DNA of 31,158 nucleotides from Synergistota bacterium (GTDB lineage Bacteria; Synergistota; Synergistia; Synergistales; Synergistaceae), in assembly GCA_023450745.1 (NCBI GenBank), contig JAEXGR010000004.1, positions 1-31,158 on the forward strand, read 5' to 3'. A model generated the notes under the pieces. It did not search any database, was not told the DNA's origin, and saw only the letters and a list, made by a program, of their open reading frames with translations. Shown piece after piece: positions 29,506 through 31,158 of the stretch. The position numbers were made by a program, and so were the translations under genes. How positions within the stretch are numbered: the first letter of the stretch is position 1; each line of letters starts with the position of its first letter.

Positions 29506-29524
29506 GCGCCGCTAGGCGCGGTGC
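29506..29524. repeat. GC-rich palindromic repeat, copy 1
   Basis: GCGCCGC-TAGGC-GCGGTGC forms a 7-bp stem with one G-T pair. It belongs to a family of AGCGCCGC...GCGCGGCT elements scattered over 29.5-30.9 kb (see 30144, 30605 and 30878). Confidence 0.5.
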
Positions 29525-29689
29525 TTGTTGTTGCGTCGGGGCGGGGGCTTTGTTATTGTTCCTGAGTGGTAAGCTAAAACAGGACACGTAGGGGGTATAA
29601 AACGTACCATAGGGGTAAAAACAGGAATAAGGGCAAACGGAAGCGACGCAATCCAGACATTTGTAAATACAGAGTTCGGCAACATTCGT

Positions 29690-30202
29690 ATGCTTAACGA
29701 CACGCTGACGGGGAAGATACTTTTCTGCGGAAAAGATGTAGCAGAAGCGCTGGGGTACAGCAACTACAGAGAGGCAGTATCAAGGCATTGTAAGGGGGTC
29801 GTGAAACGCGACGGGGTCTGTTCCACAACAAATCAGTACGGAAAAACAACAGAACAGACTGTAGAAATGTCCTTCATTCCCGAAGGTGACGTCTATCGCC
29901 TCATCGTCCGTTCCAACCTTCCGACCGCTGAGAAGTTTGAGCGCTGGGTCTTTGATGAAGACGAAAGAGGTTCTATTATTAGTTATGGAACCTCTACTTT
30001 AGGTGGGAATCCTTGTATGCTTATCATCAACGAACCCGGCCTTTACTCACTCATCCTTCGTTCACGTATGCCGCAAGTGAAAAGTGTTGGTATCACCGAA
30101 CTTTTTAAAAATGCTCACCTACGAAAGAGTAGAGCGTCGCATAAGCGCCGCATGGCGCGGCTTGACGTGGTTTGGAAGAAGACGAAAGGGGGTCAGAATT
30201 AA
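29690..30202 (+). CDS. Bro-N (phage antirepressor-like) protein with degraded start and duplicated C-terminal half
   Basis: This 170-residue frame shows a Bro-N domain: LFCGKDVAEALGYSNYREAV, FIPEGDVYRLIVRSNLPTAE and FERWVFDE. A second partial copy of the Bro-N end then follows (MLIINEPGLYSLILRSRMPQ) and diverges into a basic tail (LRKSRASHKRRMARLDVV). Typical Bro-N sequence continues in frame upstream of the first ATG (IQTFVNTEFGNIR from ~29636), yet no ATG, GTG or TTG lies between the upstream stop (~29571) and 29690, and no ribosome site precedes 29690. The gene therefore appears to have lost its true start, or uses a rare one. Bro-N proteins act as DNA-binding antirepressors or regulators in phages and mobile elements. 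I judge this a decaying copy. Confidence 0.6.
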   Translation: MLNDTLTGKILFCGKDVAEALGYSNYREAVSRHCKGVVKRDGVCSTTNQYGKTTEQTVEMSFIPEGDVYRLIVRSNLPTAEKFERWVFDEDERGSIISYGTSTLGGNPCMLIINEPGLYSLILRSRMPQVKSVGITELFKNAHLRKSRASHKRRMARLDVVWKKTKGGQN

Positions 30203-30346
30203 TGACCACCCCCGGAGGAATGCAGTCTATGACCATCGTCAACGAACCCGGCCTTTACTCGCTCATTCTTCGTTCACACAAGTTGCAAGCGAAAAACGTT
30301 ACTACCACTGACTTTTTTAAAACGGTGCCCCTACGAAAGAGTAGGG
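30002..30346 (+). repeat. Direct duplication of a ~135-bp Bro-N segment
   Basis: Positions ~30002-30137 and ~30213-30346 are homologous along their length. Both encode a NEPGLYSLILRS block, followed by a divergent stretch and then LRKSR. DNA identity is highest around ACGAACCCGGCCTTTACTC and CTACGAAAGAGTAG. The offset is about 211 bases. Confidence 0.6.
30144..30162. repeat. GC-rich palindromic repeat, copy 2
   Basis: AGCGCCGCATGGCGCGGCT. Its exact reverse complement occurs at 30878-30896. It lies inside the Bro-N frame and encodes part of the basic tail. Confidence 0.6.
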
Positions 30347-30411
30347 AAAAAGCAGAAAAAATAAATTCACAAAAAACAAAATTTGTCAATAGTAAAATTA
30401 ACTCAAGCTAA
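30202..30411 (+). pseudogene. Truncated second Bro-N fragment (69 aa)
   Basis: The ATG at 30202 overlaps the TAA of the preceding frame (TAATG), and AAAGGGGG lies ~9 bases before it. The frame encodes MTTPGGMQSMTIVNEPGLYS, a Bro-N C-terminal half only, then DFFKTVPLRKSREKAEK and a Lys-rich tail. The N-terminal half that holds the DNA-binding part is missing. It is most simply a leftover of the segmental duplication that also formed the end of the previous gene, although it could still be translated. Confidence 0.5.
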
Positions 30412-30604
30412 CCACTTAAAAGCCCTTGCTATCGCAGGATTTTTTAAAGGTGCCCCCCTACGATATGAATAGAAACCGTTAGATACCACACATTACATAT
30501 CAGGCGCTGGGTAAAAGGCATAGGGCAAAATGATAGTAATGATGGTGCTGAAAAGACAGGCTATAACCGGCTTTTTTAAAACAGGCCCCCTACGATATGA
30601 ATAG

Positions 30605-30626
30605 AGCGCCGCTATTGAGCGCGGCT
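30605..30626. repeat. GC-rich palindromic repeat, copy 3, inserted in the repeat flank
   Basis: AGCGCCGC-TATTGA-GCGCGGCT. The corresponding place after repeat copy 3 (30473) runs directly into AAACCGTT without this element, so it looks inserted into one unit of the array. Confidence 0.55.
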
Positions 30627-30877
30627 GGAAACCGTTGGATATAGCACATTACATATCAGACACTAGGCAAAAGGCGTCGGGTAAAATGAAAAATGATGGC
30701 GCTGAAAAGACAGACTATGACCGACTTTGTTAAAACACTGCACCTACGAAAGAGTAGGAAACCGCATAAGTCCCATAAACGACGGCATAAGCGCCGCTGG
30801 ACACGGATGGAAAGGCCATCACGACGCGCAATGTAATACGTAACTTTCATCACGACACATTTACACCAACGACCTAC

Positions 30878-30896
30878 AGCCGCGCCATGCGGCGCT
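30878..30896. repeat. GC-rich palindromic repeat, copy 4 (inverted)
   Basis: AGCCGCGCCATGCGGCGCT is the exact reverse complement of the copy at 30144-30162, 716 bases away. Confidence 0.6.
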
Positions 30897-30979
30897 ACAG
30901 TCATGATGATTTGGAAAAGTCCTATTATCAATGTAAGCGTCAAACCTCCCGTACCTGTTAACATCAGGCGTAATCCTCT

Positions 30980-31020
30980 AAACTCCCCTCATCTGATACC
31001 ACATGCATAGAGGGGAGTTT
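30980..31020 (+). promoter_or_regulatory. Hairpin covering the tnpB ribosome site
   Basis: AAACTCCCCTC (30980-30990) is perfectly complementary to GAGGGGAGTTT (31010-31020) across a 19-base loop. The right arm contains the only plausible ribosome site (GAGGGGAG) for the GTG at 31025, so a read-through transcript would hide it. Confidence 0.55.
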
Positions 31021-31024
31021 TACA

Positions 31025-31158
31025 GTGATCAACTGCGAAGGCAAAGAGATTTACATCATCTGCGGAGCTACGGACATGCGCAAAGGGATCAATGGATTGG
31101 CTACTATTGCCTCTCTTCATCTGGCCGGCAGCTCTTTTGAGTCCGCGATGTTCATATT
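31025..31158 (+). CDS. tnpB: IS66 family accessory protein TnpB (3' partial)
   Basis: The frame opens at GTG 31025 with AGGGGAG ~9 bases before it and runs off the window after 44 codons. VINCEGKEIYIICGATDMRK followed by GINGLATIA is the hallmark N-terminus of IS66 Orf2/TnpB (the family form is IYLVCGATDMRKGINGL), and the partial FESAMFI segment fits the next beta strand. TnpB is needed for IS66 transposition together with the DDE transposase TnpC, which would lie to the right. No tnpA precedes it. Confidence 0.85.
   Translation, partial: MINCEGKEIYIICGATDMRKGINGLATIASLHLAGSSFESAMFI

Larger units (their letters stand above)
30077..30758 (+). repeat. Five copies of a ~57-bp repeat ending in a small hairpin
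   Basis: Copies are at 30077-30132, 30289-30344, 30424-30472 (shortened), 30547-30604 and 30701-30758. The shared pattern is GCTGAAAAG, then TATNACCGAC, TTTTTTAAAAC and CCCCTACGAAAGAGTAGG. The last part can fold as CCTAC-GAAAGA-GTAGG; copies 3 and 4 have CTACGATATGAATAG instead. Copies 1 and 2 lie in the Bro-N frames; copies 3-5 are non-coding. Between copies 3-4 and 4-5 the flanks are also related (AAACCGTT...CACATTACATATCAG). Confidence 0.6.
30412..30932. other. Gene-free repetitive region
   Basis: I see no supported gene here. It holds repeat copies 3-5, GC-rich palindromes at 30605 and 30878, a half-palindrome AGCGCCGCT at 30790-30798, and otherwise low-information sequence up to the IS66-like end at 30933. 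Reading frames of up to 102 codons on the minus strand have no ribosome site and no family resemblance. Confidence 0.6.
30933..31158 (+). mobile_element. IS66-family insertion sequence, left end (right side outside window)
   Basis: GTAAGCGTC at 30933 matches the GTAAGCG start of IS66-family terminal inverted repeats, and an IS66 TnpB frame begins 92 bases inside. There is no room for a tnpA gene, so this would be a tnpB-tnpC type element. The right end and target duplication cannot be seen. Confidence 0.55.

Noticed and set aside
30077..30758. Regularly recurring hairpin repeats considered as a CRISPR array.
   Set aside because: Spacing is irregular (about 95-210 bases), repeats are imperfect, two lie in coding frames, and no cas gene is present.
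29116..30932. Hairpins and repeats considered as a retron or a diversity-generating retroelement.
   Set aside because: No reverse transcriptase frame is present, and the duplicated Bro-N segments show no adenine-specific substitution pattern that I can see.
30656..30964. A 102-codon minus-strand frame in the repeat-rich tail.
   Set aside because: No ribosome site, no family resemblance, and it crosses the IS66 end and two repeats; treated as chance.

Overview
The window reads as chromosomal DNA from an anaerobic, amino-acid- and organic-acid-fermenting, Gram-negative-type bacterium. A Synergistota member close to Cloacibacillus or Synergistes is my best guess. This rests on gene content: a NifJ-type pyruvate:ferredoxin oxidoreductase next to a biotin-dependent carboxyltransferase, a TRAP-like permease, a TctBAC carboxylate transporter with an IlvD/Edd dehydratase, type IV pilin genes, and poly-gamma-glutamate (PGA) synthesis genes of the PgsB/PgsC/'PGA system protein' type. 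No ribosomal marker is present to confirm the lineage. Most of the window is GC-rich. The last 4 kb is clearly more AT-rich and accessory.

Layout. (1) 1-1880: end of nifJ, then a carboxyltransferase subunit without its own biotin domain, closed by a strong hairpin. (2) 1907-5478, minus strand: a three-gene minor (pseudo)pilin operon (PilX-like, PilV-like, and a 917-residue prepilin). It is divergent from (3) a small XRE regulator, a DUF1622 membrane protein and a fructose-6-phosphate-aldolase-type transaldolase with a good terminator. (4) 7513-18996, plus strand: a multi-TM histidine kinase and a CitB-like response regulator. These are followed by a long co-oriented cluster: a secreted DUF6305-like protein, a DctM-like permease, a 47-residue membrane peptide, a membrane-anchored M14/AstE-like metallohydrolase, two tandem secreted gamma-glutamyltranspeptidases, pgsB, pgsC and the PGA system protein. 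I read this as one system that makes PGA at the membrane and trims, transfers or recycles it in the envelope, probably under the two-component system. It is the most interesting part of the window. (5) 19080-20021: a RhuM-Fic fusion behind a palindromic promoter. (6) 20146-26813: a GntR/FCD regulator, tctB-tctA-tctC, an IlvD/Edd dehydratase, a 4-oxalocrotonate-tautomerase-like protein and a LUD-domain protein. Together they form a hydroxy- or sugar-acid uptake and dehydration operon with a clear promoter/operator.

(7) 26869-31158: tRNA-Ser(UGA) with its own promoter. A tyrosine integrase directly downstream marks the left end of an integrated element; the right end lies outside the window. 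Inside are a candidate 46-residue basic peptide, a decayed and partly duplicated Bro-N antirepressor region, five copies of a ~57-bp repeat ending in a small hairpin, several copies of a GC-rich palindrome, and the left end of an IS66-family element whose tnpB runs off the window. No rRNA, CRISPR array, reverse transcriptase or known defence operon is visible.
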